This document shows positions 56,020 to 64,000 of a stretch of DNA of 64,000 nucleotides, one piece after another. The stretch covers positions 1 to 64,000 of the forward strand of contig NZ_LIWB01000004.1 in NCBI RefSeq assembly GCF_001905725.1, given 5' to 3'. Both the position numbers and the translations under genes were made by a program. This stretch comes from Streptomyces sp. CB02400. Lineage in GTDB: Bacteria > Actinomycetota > Actinomycetes > Streptomycetales > Streptomycetaceae. Each line of letters starts with the position of its first letter. Position 1 is the first letter of the stretch. The notes beneath the pieces were generated by a model that saw only the letters and a program-made list of their open reading frames with translations, ran no database searches and was not told where the DNA came from.

Positions 56020-56863
56020 TGCGCTCCGCCGCCTCGACCACGTTGACCAGCAGCTGGGCCCGGGTCATCGGGCCGACACCGCCGGGGTTCGGAGCGACCC
56101 AGCCCGCCACCTCGGCCACGCCCGGGTGGACGTCGCCCAGGATCTTGCCCTCGGCGCTGCGGGAGACACCGACGTCGAGGACGGCCGCGCCCGGCTTGAC
56201 GTCCTCGGGACGGATCAGATGGGCGCTGCCCGCGGCGGCCACGATGATGTCCGCGCGCCGGAGGTGGGCCGAAAGATCACGCGTGCCGGTGTGGCACTGG
56301 GTCACCGTGGCGTTCTCGCTGCGCCGGGTCAGCAGCAGGGGCATCGGGCGGCCGATGGTCACACCGCGCCCGACGACCACGACCTCGGCGCCCTTGATCT
56401 CCACGCCGTGGCGGCGCAGCAGGGTGATGATGCCGTTGGGGGTGCAGGGCAGGGGGGCCGGCTCGTTGAGGACGAGACGGCCGAGGTTCATCGGGTGGAG
56501 GCCGTCGGCGTCCTTGCCCGGGTCCATCAGTTCGAGGATGCGGTTCTCGTCGATGCCCTTGGGCAGCGGAAGCTGGACGATGTAACCGGTGCAGGCGGGG
56601 TCCTCGTTCAGCTCGCGGACGACCGCCTCGATCTCCTCCTGCGTGGCCGTGCCCGGCAGTTCGCGCTGGATGGAGGCGATGCCCACCTGGGCGCAGTCGC
56701 GGTGCTTTCCGGCGACGTACTTCTGGCTGCCGGGGTCCTCCCCGACGAGGATCGTGCCGAGGCCGGGCGTGACGCCCTTCTCCTTCAGCGCCGCCACGCG
56801 GGCGGTCAGATCGGACTTGATCTCGGCTGCGGTGGCCTTGCCATCGAGAATCTGGGCGGTCAT
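56009..56863 (-). CDS. folD: Bifunctional methylene-THF dehydrogenase / methenyl-THF cyclohydrolase
   Basis: This 284-residue enzyme interconverts 5,10-methylene-, methenyl- and 10-formyl-tetrahydrofolate. The catalytic YxxxK motif is [14 protein letters not shown] near residue 55. Other conserved parts are [37 protein letters not shown] and [20 protein letters not shown] 56863 is the family start. With glyA it supplies one-carbon units; unlike glyA I see no riboswitch in its leader, only a short GCCCGCAATGCGGGC hairpin. Confidence 0.96.
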   Translation of the reverse strand: MTAQILDGKATAAEIKSDLTARVAALKEKGVTPGLGTILVGEDPGSQKYVAGKHRDCAQVGIASIQRELPGTATQEEIEAVVRELNEDPACTGYIVQLPLPKGIDENRILELMDPGKDADGLHPMNLGRLVLNEPAPLPCTPNGIITLLRRHGVEIKGAEVVVVGRGVTIGRPMPLLLTRRSENATVTQCHTGTRDLSAHLRRADIIVAAAGSAHLIRPEDVKPGAAVLDVGVSRSAEGKILGDVHPGVAEVAGWVAPNPGGVGPMTRAQLLVNVVEAAERSVG

Positions 56864-57145
56864 GCCCCCATCCTCGCGGATGACCGGGCCCCGGTTCCAA
56901 TCCGCCCGCATTGCGGGCGGCCACGGCACCCTCTCACCACGTATCACCCGTTTCCGGCCAAGATCGTGATGTTGCACTTGCACAACACATACGGCTTACG
57001 CCTGGACAAGGAAAGGAACGGTCAAGAACGATGAGGACACAGTGCCGCGGGCAGAACCGGGGGGACGGACCGCATCTGTAGAACTTCCTCCGCGCCGAGT
57101 CTCGCGTCGTCCCCGCACCTGAAGCGCAACGGAGGAAGAACCGCC

Positions 57146-57736
57146 ATGAGTTTCGGCGACCCGAACAACCCCTATGGTGCCCCGCAGGGTCAGCCGCCCG
57201 GCTACGGCCACCCTCAGCAGCAGCCCGGCCAGCCCGCCTACGGCTACCCCTCGGCCCCGCCCATGCAGCCCTACGGCCAGCCCGCCCCGCCGGTGATCAT
57301 GCCCGGCAGCGTCAAGGCCGCGCGCGTGATGCTGTACGTACTCGGCGGCTTCCAGGCGCTCGGCGGCGTGCTGATGGTGGCCGCCAGTGCCTGGTTCGCG
57401 GACTACTTCGAGGACATCCTCTCCTCCGAACCGAACGTCTCCGCCGAGGACGTGGACACCGCCGCCAGCATCGGCGCCGGCATCATGATCGCGCTCGGTG
57501 TCATCGTGCTGGCGTTCGCGTTCTGGGCGATCTTCACGGCCGCCAAGTTCTCCAAGGGCCGCGGCGGCGTGCGCGTCTCCGCCATCATCTACGCCTCGCT
57601 GGTCACGCTGTTCAGCGTCATCAGCCTGCTCGGCGCCAACGTCTTCGCGCTGATCAGCCTGGTGCTCGGCATCCTGATCATCGTGTTCTGCGCCAACAAG
57701 AACGGCGGCTTCTGGTTCAACCGCCCGCAGTACTGA
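57146..57736 (+). CDS. Membrane protein with Gln/Pro/Tyr/Gly-rich N-terminus
   Basis: This 196-residue protein has a disordered N-terminus of about 50 residues with PYGQP and GYP-like repeats. Four membrane helices follow: MLYVLGGFQALGGVLMVAAS, MIALGVIVLAFAFWAIFTA, AIIYASLVTLFSVISLLGA and FALISLVLGILIIVFCANK. The first extracytoplasmic loop is acidic. The type is common in Streptomyces and has no assigned function. The start has a strong GGAGGAA site. A perfect 19-bp stem terminator follows. Confidence 0.88.
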   Translation: MSFGDPNNPYGAPQGQPPGYGHPQQQPGQPAYGYPSAPPMQPYGQPAPPVIMPGSVKAARVMLYVLGGFQALGGVLMVAASAWFADYFEDILSSEPNVSAEDVDTAASIGAGIMIALGVIVLAFAFWAIFTAAKFSKGRGGVRVSAIIYASLVTLFSVISLLGANVFALISLVLGILIIVFCANKNGGFWFNRPQY

Positions 57737-57753
57737 GCCGGCTCCGACCGCCG

Positions 57754-57803
57754 CGCACCAGGGCCGTGTCCCACCCGCACGAGGGGGACACGGCCCTGGT
57801 GCG
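57754..57803. terminator. Perfect 19-bp stem-loop between convergent genes
   Basis: CGCACCAGGGCCGTGTCCC at 57754-57772 pairs exactly with 57785-57803, leaving a 12-base loop. It lies 17 bases after one stop codon and 15 bases beyond the stop of the convergent gene, so it should terminate both. Confidence 0.9.
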
Positions 57804-57818
57804 TCCGGGGCCACCGGC

Positions 57819-58844
57819 TCAGACCGGCGTGCCCGCGGAGTCCTCGTCCGCCTTCCGCAGGGCGGCACGCAGCACGGAGGCGCCCGTGGGGGTGAGGGTG
57901 TGCAGGACGGACGGGCCGTTGCGGACCGTGGTGACGAGTCCCGCGTCGCGCAGCGCGGTGGCGTGTCTGCTGGCGGCGGAGGCCGAGACCCCGGCGGCGC
58001 GGGCGATCTCACCGGTCGTGGCGCCGCCGGACGCGGCGTGCAGGGCGACCGCGCGGGCCCGCCCGAGCAGGTTCGTCAGGGACCGCCCGGGGTCGTCGGC
58101 GCTCGGGGAGCGGGCCCCGGGCTCGTGCAGCAGCGAGTACCAGAGCACGGGCGGCAGCCCCGGGTCGGCGTAGGCGACCGGCTCGCCCCAGTTGAAGTAC
58201 GAGGGGACCAGCGTGAGCCCACGGCCGTTCAGGTACAGGTCCCGGTCCGCCGTCTGCCGGGGGTAGGTGACCTCCAGGACGGGCGGACGCCAGCGCAGCA
58301 GGGGCCCGAGTCCGGCGAGCATGCCCTCCACCCCGCCGTCGAGCAGTCCCCGGCAGCGTGCGGCCCGCTCGGCCTCGATACGTGCCTGGACCTGCTCCCG
58401 GTGGGGGACGATGACGGTCTCGTGGTACGCGCGCAGCGCCCCCACCAACTCCTTGCGCGCCCTGTGCTCGGCCAGTCGCCCGCTCCACGCGGGTGCTCCG
58501 ACGGTCCGGTCGAGGATGCCCATCTCCGCCATGACCCGTTCCGGGGGCGTGGCCAGTATCGACTCCAGTCCCGCGTCCAGACCGTTCACGGCGTCGACCG
58601 GGGTGAGGAAGTCCGGGAAGTACGCGGCCCTCGGGTACAGGGGCAGCAGGACACTCCGCAGGGTCCGCTCCAGCCCCTTCTCCCGCATCTGTTCCCGTGC
58701 GCTGCGGTACCACCCGGCGTAGGCCCACCGCCCCCTCCGGGACTGGAACCGGTGCAGACTCGCGGCGATCTCGAAGAGCGGGTCGGGAGCGGAGGCGAGC
58801 CGGGTCCTGGCCAGATCCACGTCGGTGAAGTGAATGCGGAGCAT
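57819..58844 (-). CDS. ArsR-like winged-helix transcriptional regulator
   Basis: This 341-residue protein has a C-terminal winged helix (TTGEIARAAGVSASAASRHATALRDAGLV, then RNGPSVLHTLTPTG). A large N-terminal domain begins LRIHFTDVDLARTRLA. This plan, with a conserved N-terminal effector-like domain, is common among Streptomyces regulators annotated as DUF5937 or ArsR-like. The effector is unknown. ATG 58844 has GGGGGAA upstream. It is divergent from the FHA/kinase pair across a 470-base gap. Confidence 0.88.
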   Translation of the reverse strand: MLRIHFTDVDLARTRLASAPDPLFEIAASLHRFQSRRGRWAYAGWYRSAREQMREKGLERTLRSVLLPLYPRAAYFPDFLTPVDAVNGLDAGLESILATPPERVMAEMGILDRTVGAPAWSGRLAEHRARKELVGALRAYHETVIVPHREQVQARIEAERAARCRGLLDGGVEGMLAGLGPLLRWRPPVLEVTYPRQTADRDLYLNGRGLTLVPSYFNWGEPVAYADPGLPPVLWYSLLHEPGARSPSADDPGRSLTNLLGRARAVALHAASGGATTGEIARAAGVSASAASRHATALRDAGLVTTVRNGPSVLHTLTPTGASVLRAALRKADEDSAGTPV

Positions 58845-59314
58845 GTCGTTCCCCCAGTCGAGTCCGGATCCTGCTCTACGGCGCACCAGCGGTCGCCCGG
58901 CGCGGGTCGGCCGGACGATCGTAGGAAGCCGGGATCAGGATCCGATAAACGGGGGATGAACGGGCGTGCGGCCGGGACGCGGGCGCGTTGTCCTTGCCCG
59001 CATTCCCTGGACAAAGAGTGCGACTCTCCGAGATTCGGCACCCTTCTCCCAGAAGAAAGGTCCTCTTCGTTTTCCGGAGAGAACGAAAGGGCCACCTGTG
59101 CAGTGGAGAGCACACCCTGTCGAATTCATGCTCGCAGTCCGCCCGCGACCAATCAACACACTTGACACTCACCGCAAAAGCCCAGCTCACAAGGCATACG
59201 CGGGGGTACGGACGGGAAAGTCAGGCCGCCGAACGCCCCTGGCATCGCTTACCCTTCCTTCCAATGGACTGGGGAAAGTCGACCCCGAGAAATCGGGGAA
59301 GGGGGAACGACTCC
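58845..59314. other. Divergent intergenic region before the FHA/kinase pair
   Basis: The 470 bases are noticeably less GC-rich than the surroundings and carry no gene I can support. An open frame crosses the region in phase with the FHA-like gene but has poor codon bias. A TTGACA hexamer at 59162-59167 on the plus strand could be a -35 element; no convincing -10 is seen at normal spacing. The promoters of both flanking genes must lie here. Confidence 0.5.
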
Positions 59315-60055
59315 ATGTACAGCGTCATTGTCGTGCCGCCGTCGAACGGCATCGGGGACGGACAGATAAGACTGGGCGCGGGTGAACGCGTCGAGTTCGG
59401 TCGGGCCCGGCGGCGGAACGGCCTCGCCATCGCGCACGAGGGAGTGCCCCGGATCGCCGGGGAGATCACCGCGCACCGCACGTTCTGGCTGCTGAGCAAC
59501 CTCAGCGAGGACCAGACCTATGTGGTGGAGAATCCGGAGGGCGCCGGTGAGCACATCAAGGTCGCACCGGGCCGTGTGGACGCGCCCGTGCCGTTCGAAT
59601 TCTCCCGGGTGACCCTGCCCGCCGCGGGCGACCTGCTCTCCTTCGACGTCTGGGCACCGCGGCACACCTTCCGCAGCGTGGAGCGCAGCGGGCTCGCGGG
59701 ATCCGCCACCGTGCCGGCGTTCGCCCTGGACCGCACCAAACGGTACTTCGCGGTGCTGGCCGTCCTGTGCGAGCGCCGCCTGCGGGGTGAACCGAGTGCC
59801 CCGCTGCCCGCGGTCGAGGAGATCGTGGAGCGGCTGCGCCCCAGCTGGCCCAAGGTCACCCGCTCCGCCGTCTACTGGAACATCGACTACCTGGCCGTCA
59901 AACTGCGCCTGCGGCCCGGCCCCGACGAGGCCGAGCCCGGACGTCGCGTGCACGGCAAGAAGGAGTCGCTGGTCTCCCTGGCGCTCCGCTTCGACCTCGT
60001 CCGCGAGGACGACCTCGTGGTGCTCACCCCGGTCCCGAGCGGGGCACCGCGGTGA
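59315..60055 (+). CDS. FHA-like domain protein with C-terminal winged helix-type domain
   Basis: This 246-residue protein has an N-terminal beta-rich domain of about 120 residues resembling a divergent FHA domain (VEFGRARRRNGLAIAHEG, then FWLLSNLSEDQTYVVEN). It lacks the clear SxxH motif of canonical FHA. The C-terminal part (FAVLAVLCERRLRGE, EIVERLRPSWPKVTRSAVYW, NIDYLAVKLRLRPG) looks like a winged helix. ATG 59315 has GGGGGAA at good spacing. It overlaps the kinase gene by a GTGA junction, so kinase and FHA-like protein are likely partners. The DNA-binding output is inference. Confidence 0.75.
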   Translation: MYSVIVVPPSNGIGDGQIRLGAGERVEFGRARRRNGLAIAHEGVPRIAGEITAHRTFWLLSNLSEDQTYVVENPEGAGEHIKVAPGRVDAPVPFEFSRVTLPAAGDLLSFDVWAPRHTFRSVERSGLAGSATVPAFALDRTKRYFAVLAVLCERRLRGEPSAPLPAVEEIVERLRPSWPKVTRSAVYWNIDYLAVKLRLRPGPDEAEPGRRVHGKKESLVSLALRFDLVREDDLVVLTPVPSGAPR

Positions 60056-61389
60056 CCGGGCGGCCGTACGCGACTCCGGTCCCCAAGGGCTACCGCCTCG
60101 GCGCGTGGGAGGTGCGCGAACCGCTCGCGTCCGGCGCGTTCGCCACGGTCTACCACGCGGTCCGGCACACCGCGGACGGGGGCGGACTACCGCGCCGGGC
60201 GGCGCTGAAGTTCCTCCCGACCGGCACCCGCGCCCCCCGCCAACCGCACCACCTGCGCGATCTGGCCGAACGCGAGGTGCGGTTGCTGCGCCGGCTCCGC
60301 TCCCCGCGGCTGATCCGGATGTACGACACCCTGACGGTCGACGACCCAGGCCGGCCGGAGCTGGACGGCGCCACGGTCCTGGTCCTGGAGCGGGCCGAGG
60401 AGTCCCTGGACGCCGTGCTGGACCGGAGCCCGGTCCCGGAGGCCGGAGCCGCCCTGCTGGCCCAGATCTGCGAGGGCCTGCACCAGCTCCATCACGCGGG
60501 CTGGGTGCACGGGGACCTGAAACCGGCCAACGTCCTGCTGATGGCGGACGGTTCGGCACGGCTCGCCGACTTCAACACGGCCGCCGAACTGGAGGGCACC
60601 CACGCCTACGCCCCCGCGTTCGCCACCCCGGACTACACCCCGCCCGAACTCCTCTGGCCCGAGATCGACGAGCGGGGCACACGGGTCCGTCCGTCGGCCG
60701 ACATCTGGGCCTTCGGTGTGCTGGCCCACGTCGTCCTCACGGGTTCGTTCCCGTTCCCTGGCGGCACCACGGAGGCGCGCGACGACGCGGCGCTGCGCTA
60801 CGTCCGCGGCACGGAGGAGCTGCGGCTGTCTCCCGGACTCCCGGAGAAGTGGCGGGAGATCGTACGGGACTGTCTGGCCCCCACCCACGAAGGCCGCGCC
60901 GCGGACACCGCGGCGCTGCTGCGTCGCGTGGAGCGGGCCGCGGGCACCGCACACCCGCCCCGCCCTCCCCGGCTGAAGCTCCGGCGGTGGCGGCGCCTCG
61001 CGGCACTGGTGACGGTCCTCTCCGCGCTGGAACTCGCGGGCTCCGGCGTGGCGTACACGGCCCTGCGGGACGAGGCCCCGGCGGCCCACACCCCGCCCAC
61101 CTGCGAGAAGCCGGCGGTGTTCAAGGACCCCGCCCACGGCCTCGGCTACACGGCGGGCCAGAACGGCACCTGGGACTTCACCATCGAGCAGGGCGACGGT
61201 GGCGGCCAGGTCCGAGAGGTCCAGTGCCTCCTCGGACACCTGCACGGCTTCACGGAAGCCGGTGACGTCCACGGCGACTTCGGACCGCGGACCCACCGAG
61301 CCGTCGTCACCTTCCAGGAGCGGGCCGGGCTGGCAGCGGACGGAACGGTGGACCCGGCCACGTGGCGCGCCCTGCGCAAGGCGCGCTAG
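60052..61389 (+). CDS. Transmembrane Ser/Thr protein kinase with external peptidoglycan-binding domain
   Basis: This 445-residue kinase has a Hanks-type domain at about residues 15-300: glycine loop PLASGAFATVYHA, ATP Lys in AALKFL (near 53) and the helix-C Glu in EREVRLL. The catalytic loop is HGDLKPANVLL and the metal motif LADFNTAAE. The usual HRD is HGD and DFG is DFN, so activation-loop control may differ from PknB-type enzymes. A basic segment and one membrane helix (near 316-340) follow. The C-terminal external domain is PG_binding_1-like, with FGPRTHRAVVTFQERAGLAADGTVDPATW and two cysteines. It is coupled to the upstream FHA-like gene. Confidence 0.9.
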   Translation: MTGRPYATPVPKGYRLGAWEVREPLASGAFATVYHAVRHTADGGGLPRRAALKFLPTGTRAPRQPHHLRDLAEREVRLLRRLRSPRLIRMYDTLTVDDPGRPELDGATVLVLERAEESLDAVLDRSPVPEAGAALLAQICEGLHQLHHAGWVHGDLKPANVLLMADGSARLADFNTAAELEGTHAYAPAFATPDYTPPELLWPEIDERGTRVRPSADIWAFGVLAHVVLTGSFPFPGGTTEARDDAALRYVRGTEELRLSPGLPEKWREIVRDCLAPTHEGRAADTAALLRRVERAAGTAHPPRPPRLKLRRWRRLAALVTVLSALELAGSGVAYTALRDEAPAAHTPPTCEKPAVFKDPAHGLGYTAGQNGTWDFTIEQGDGGGQVREVQCLLGHLHGFTEAGDVHGDFGPRTHRAVVTFQERAGLAADGTVDPATWRALRKAR

Positions 61390-61589
61390 TTCCCGAGGGA
61401 CGCGACGAAGCGGTTCCAGGCGTCCGCCGTGAAGAGCAGGGCGGGGCCCTGGGGGTTCTTGGAGTCGCGGACGGGGGTGAGGCCGGGGAGATCGTCGGCG
61501 ACTTCGAGGCAGTCGGCACCATCGCTGTTGCTGTAACTGCTCTTACGCCAAGAGACGGAGCTCAGATCAGGCTTGCTGCTGGGCTTCAT
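61386..61589 (-). CDS. DUF397 protein
   Basis: This 67-residue protein shows the family pattern VSWRKSSYSNSDGADCLEVAD then VRDSKNPQGPALLF and W..F. DUF397 proteins typically follow an Scr1/WhiJ-type HTH gene in Streptomyces and modulate its action in development or antibiotic control. Its start overlaps the HTH gene by 23 bases. Its stop nearly abuts that of the convergent kinase gene, with a 4-base overlap. Confidence 0.93.
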   Translation of the reverse strand: MKPSSKPDLSSVSWRKSSYSNSDGADCLEVADDLPGLTPVRDSKNPQGPALLFTADAWNRFVASLGN

Positions 61590-62421
61590 GTCCGTAGGTC
61601 CTCGCTGCTTGTTCGATCAACGCCAGGGACGCGTCAGGTGGGAGTGCAACGGCCCTGAGCCGATCGTACGACCTTCGGTAACCCTTCACGGAGGCCGGAT
61701 AGTCGACGATCTGCCCGTCGTGATTCCCCTCCGTCCACACGACGGGCGGAGCATCTGCAAAGGTCATGATCTTCGCCATGCCGTGGATGAGCGGATGCCA
61801 GGCCCTGGTTTCCGGGACGACCTGCAGAACGCTCTGGGTAGTCCGCATCACGTCGAGGATGTGCTCCAATTGCTCGGCCATCTCCGCAGGTGACAGCGAC
61901 GTCCTCTGGATGACCGACTCGCGCACGATTCCCCAGTAGTCCGGCCGGTCCGGGCGTTTCCACAGCTCCGCACGTGCAATCCGCGCGCGAACCCGTTCTT
62001 CGACCGTCGCGGGCGGCAGATGTGGCGCCTCATGCCGAAGCAGCCCTCTGAAGTACGCCTCGGTCTGGAGCAAACCGGGGATGACGTTGGGAGCCCACTC
62101 CTCGAGTGTCTCCGCCTGCTTCTCCAGTTCGGGCACATCGGCGAAGTACAGCGGGTGCCCGATGCCTCGCGCCCTGGCCGCGTCTTCACACCGACGCTGG
62201 AAGAACCCATCCGTGCCCAGCCGTTCGTCCACATGCCTGGCGAGGTCCATCGGCATCCGCCGCTCACCCCGCTCGATCTGGCTCAGGAACGAGAGACCCC
62301 GGAAACTGTCCCTCGCCAACTGCTCCAGCGTCAGCCCCGCCTGCTCCCGCTTGTAGCGCAACTCGGCGCCGTAGAAGCAGGGGACGCTCGTCGACGCGTC
62401 GGGATCCTTGCGTGCGGGCAC
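61567..62421 (-). CDS. Scr1/WhiJ-type helix-turn-helix regulator
   Basis: This 284-residue regulator has an N-terminal XRE-type HTH (ELRYKREQAGLTLEQLARDSF, SFLSQIERGERRMPMDLAR). The long C-terminal DUF5753-like domain includes EWAPNVIPGLLQTEAYFRGLL and RPDRPDYWGIVRESVIQR. The start at GTG 62421 gives VPARKDPDASTSVP, a typical opening of this family; a longer GTG at 62466 is possible. It pairs with the overlapping DUF397 gene and is divergent from a small gene and an ATPase gene, the arrangement of WhiJ-like loci. Confidence 0.9.
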   Translation of the reverse strand: MPARKDPDASTSVPCFYGAELRYKREQAGLTLEQLARDSFRGLSFLSQIERGERRMPMDLARHVDERLGTDGFFQRRCEDAARARGIGHPLYFADVPELEKQAETLEEWAPNVIPGLLQTEAYFRGLLRHEAPHLPPATVEERVRARIARAELWKRPDRPDYWGIVRESVIQRTSLSPAEMAEQLEHILDVMRTTQSVLQVVPETRAWHPLIHGMAKIMTFADAPPVVWTEGNHDGQIVDYPASVKGYRRSYDRLRAVALPPDASLALIEQAARTYGHEAQQQA

Positions 62422-62543
62422 AACCCACCACCCCCGTTTGCCGGTTACCGTGCGCAACCCGAACACCTTTCACGGTACGCGGCGTGACGTCACTCTGTGA
62501 GTGGTTCATCACAGAACGCACAGGTCGCAGAAAGGCGCACGGC

Positions 62544-62756
62544 ATGCACCACCACCACGACGACGGCACGGAAACCCGTGTCGAACAACTCCGCACCGCG
62601 CTGGAAGCGCACGGCATCACACTCCCCTCCCCCACCGTGGACCTGCCGACCTTCGCAGGCGCGTACGCCGGACAGACGCTCATCCCCCTCGGCAACTGCA
62701 ACGAGGAGACCGCCCGCGCCCTGACCGCCGCCCTGCGCAAGGCGGCCGGCCGGTGA
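62544..62756 (+). CDS. Small His-rich-start hypothetical protein
   Basis: This 70-residue protein begins MHHHHDDGTETRVEQLR, a possible metal-binding start. It continues with a helix (EQLRTALEAHGITL), a Pro-rich turn (PSPTVDLP) and a C-terminal helix (EETARALTAALRKAAG). It lies between the Scr1-type regulator (divergent) and the HATPase gene, whose GTG overlaps its stop. An AAAGG site is ten bases upstream. Similar small partners are frequent at such loci. The function is unknown. Confidence 0.8.
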   Translation: MHHHHDDGTETRVEQLRTALEAHGITLPSPTVDLPTFAGAYAGQTLIPLGNCNEETARALTAALRKAAGR

Positions 62757-63160
62757 CCGAACCGCTCACGCTCGAACTGCTCGCGCTGCCCAAGGCCGTA
62801 CCCGAGGTTCGTCGGGTGGTCCGCGAACACCTCGGCGCACCCTGCCCCGAGGTCCAGCTCTGCGTCAGCGAGCTGCTGACCAACGTGATCGACCACGTCG
62901 GCGAGGGCACGCCGGTGATCCTCCGTCTGATCCGCACGGCGGACGGCCGTACCCGCGTGGAACTCACCGATTCCGACCAGCACGCCTGGCTCGTCGCACG
63001 CAGACCGGACGAGGACGACGAGACCGGCCGCGGTCTGCTGCTGCTCGACGCGCTCGCACGGCGCTGGGGTGTGTGGCTGACGCCTGTGGGCAAGACGGTG
63101 TGGTGCGAGTTGCGGGGAGACGCGCCCGGATACACGGGTGGTTCCGCCCCGCACACCTGA
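62753..63160 (+). CDS. ATP-binding protein, HATPase_c (anti-sigma/RsbW-like)
   Basis: This 135-residue protein of the GHKL type has LCVSELLTNVIDHVGEGTPV as N box, VELTDSDQHAW as a variant of the G1 region and TGRGLLLLDALARRWG as G2. It is a stand-alone ATPase like those called RsbW- or AbaA-type regulators that accompany WhiJ-like HTH/DUF397 genes in Streptomyces. It may bind or phosphorylate an antagonist. The GTG overlaps the upstream stop. Confidence 0.9.
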   Translation: MTEPLTLELLALPKAVPEVRRVVREHLGAPCPEVQLCVSELLTNVIDHVGEGTPVILRLIRTADGRTRVELTDSDQHAWLVARRPDEDDETGRGLLLLDALARRWGVWLTPVGKTVWCELRGDAPGYTGGSAPHT

Positions 63161-63249
63161 AACTTTGCAGGTACCTCCGATCGCCTGTTCCGCCCAGCAT
63201 GGTCACGGCGAAACACCAGTGCCACCGGACCAACGGGGAAGGAACCTCC

Positions 63250-63813
63250 ATGAACCTCCGTACGACACGCACTCGCCTGGGCGCCGCGGCCGTCGCCGCG
63301 CTCGCCGCCGGTGCTCTGGCCGTGGGCGCCTCGCCCGCCTCCGCCTCGGCCTCCAGCGGATACGTCAGCGGCGCCGGTACGTACACCGACGACTTCGGCG
63401 ACGAGGGCCTCCTGTCCACGTCCTCGCACAACAGCTCGAACGCCACCTGCCTGTGGCAGATCATTCTCCTGGCGGAGGGCGCCAACGAGTCGGACGGCAC
63501 CGACTTCGACATGTCGGACATCGACGGCCACTTCGGCCCCAACACGCAGCACGCCACCAAGCGGCTGCAGGTGAGCTGGGGACTCGCCGACTCGTTCAGC
63601 GACGCGGACGGCAAGGTCGGCCCGAACACCTTCGGCTACGCCGACAGCAAGCTGCGCTACCTGGGGGGCAGCACGGCCTCGGGCGGGAACCTGCACGTCC
63701 GTTACCAGGGGGCGAAGTACTACTTCGACGTCTACCGGACAGACGGAAAGTACCGGATCTACCACAACGGCGCGTGGCACACCACGAGCTACACCTCCAA
63801 CACCTGCGACTGA
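63250..63813 (+). CDS. Small secreted protein with peptidoglycan-binding-like domain
   Basis: This 187-residue exported protein has a clear signal peptide (AAAVAALAAGALAVGASPASASA). The mature part has a PG_binding_1-like region (CLWQIILLAEGANESDG, IDGHFGPNTQHATKRLQVSWGL, DGKVGPNTF). It ends with a Tyr-rich C-terminal part and one cysteine (NTCD) that could pair with the first. No catalytic motif is seen. ATG 63250 has GGAAGGAA upstream. A 48-bp perfect palindrome terminates the transcript. Confidence 0.88.
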   Translation: MNLRTTRTRLGAAAVAALAAGALAVGASPASASASSGYVSGAGTYTDDFGDEGLLSTSSHNSSNATCLWQIILLAEGANESDGTDFDMSDIDGHFGPNTQHATKRLQVSWGLADSFSDADGKVGPNTFGYADSKLRYLGGSTASGGNLHVRYQGAKYYFDVYRTDGKYRIYHNGAWHTTSYTSNTCD

Positions 63814-63873
63814 TCCGGGCGGACGGCCCTGTGCGGCCCGGCCCGACGGTCCGGCGGCACGGAGACATCCAGT

Positions 63874-63921
63874 ACGGCGGGGCCCGGCATCAGCCGATCG
63901 GCTGATGCCGGGCCCCGCCGT
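63874..63921. terminator. 48-bp perfect palindrome, probable terminator
   Basis: The 24 bases from 63874 to 63897 (starting ACGGCGGGGCCCGGC) are exactly complementary to 63898-63921, with no unpaired loop beyond what folding needs. It lies 60 bases after the stop of the secreted protein gene and probably ends transcription on both strands. Confidence 0.8.
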
Positions 63922-64000
63922 GTCCCCCGACGGCAAGCGTCACGGTCCGAGGGTGTTCCGGCAATGACGGTGCGTCAGGACTGCCTGTATCCGGCAGTGA

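Noticed and set aside
56864..57000. Riboswitch in the folD leader comparable to that of glyA
   Set aside because: None of the ZTP aptamer blocks are present; only a simple GC hairpin is seen.
58988..59314. N-terminal extension of the FHA-like protein to an ATG at 58988
   Set aside because: The stretch has low GC and poor codon bias, and a strong ribosome site precedes ATG 59315.
63922..64000. Possible C-terminal codons of a minus-strand gene ending at 63975 (TAGYRQS then stop)
   Set aside because: Only eight codons are visible before the window edge, so a coding call cannot be supported.

Overview
The window is a very GC-rich chromosomal segment from an actinomycete, almost certainly a Streptomyces. 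The signs are strong third-position G/C bias, many GTG starts, and Streptomyces-type families (SCO4848-like membrane protein, DUF3152, DUF3017, DUF397 with Scr1-type HTH). From memory, the order sdhCDAB, D-Ala-D-Ala carboxypeptidase, trpS, glyA, betaine transport, mdh, folD matches the S. coelicolor SCO4869-to-SCO4815 region read in reverse. That match is recalled, not computed. I saw no rRNA, tRNA, CRISPR array, transposase or phage genes.

Layout. 1-5.3 kb: the first codons of a probable methylmalonyl-CoA mutase, an L,D-transpeptidase lipoprotein, and two successive sigma-factor/membrane-partner pairs whose partners share an extracellular two-cysteine domain and Asn/Gly-rich tails. 5.4-14.5 kb: a DUF3152 gene with an apparent frameshift, two paralogous small proteins flanking a 901-residue PGRP-type amidase with FG-GAP repeats, small hypotheticals, a GH20 hexosaminidase and an OHCU-decarboxylase-like protein. 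14.7-18.1 kb: the sdhCDAB operon. 18.2-25.3 kb: a TetR-controlled operon with two mirror-image operators, an MMPL transporter divergent from a two-component system, and an F420-type oxidoreductase.

25.3-34.5 kb: an isochorismatase-like protein lacking the usual cysteine, a metallophosphoesterase, the SCO4848-like protein, a D,D-carboxypeptidase, a YihY/BrkB protein, and a divergent four-gene decaprenyl-phosphoryl-arabinose type set (phosphoribosyltransferase, PAP2 phosphatase, DprE1, DprE2). 34.6-39.8 kb: trpS, a third sigma/membrane-protein pair, a secreted protein, and glyA behind a ZTP riboswitch. 39.9-44 kb: a YgiB/YgiC-like pair and a MocR regulator divergent from two tandem AhpD-like genes. 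44-51.3 kb: a choline/glycine-betaine operon (aldehyde dehydrogenase, GMC choline oxidase/dehydrogenase, ABC ATPase, fused double permease, binding protein). 51.4-57.7 kb: mdh, an HTH-DUF2690 membrane protein, a long repeat-filled gap, folD-DUF3017 and a small membrane protein. 57.8-64 kb: an ArsR-type regulator, an FHA-like/winged-helix protein coupled to a membrane Ser/Thr kinase with an external peptidoglycan-binding domain, an Scr1-HTH/DUF397/HATPase cluster, and a small secreted protein.

Much of the window concerns central metabolism (TCA cycle, one-carbon units) and the cell envelope. The most unusual items are the FHA/kinase pair, tandem 15-nt repeats that multiply stop codons behind the phosphoribosyltransferase gene, an inverted-repeat element at 10.6-10.8 kb, a dispersed repeat family that has become coding in an ABC ATPase, the frameshifted DUF3152 gene and the glyA riboswitch.
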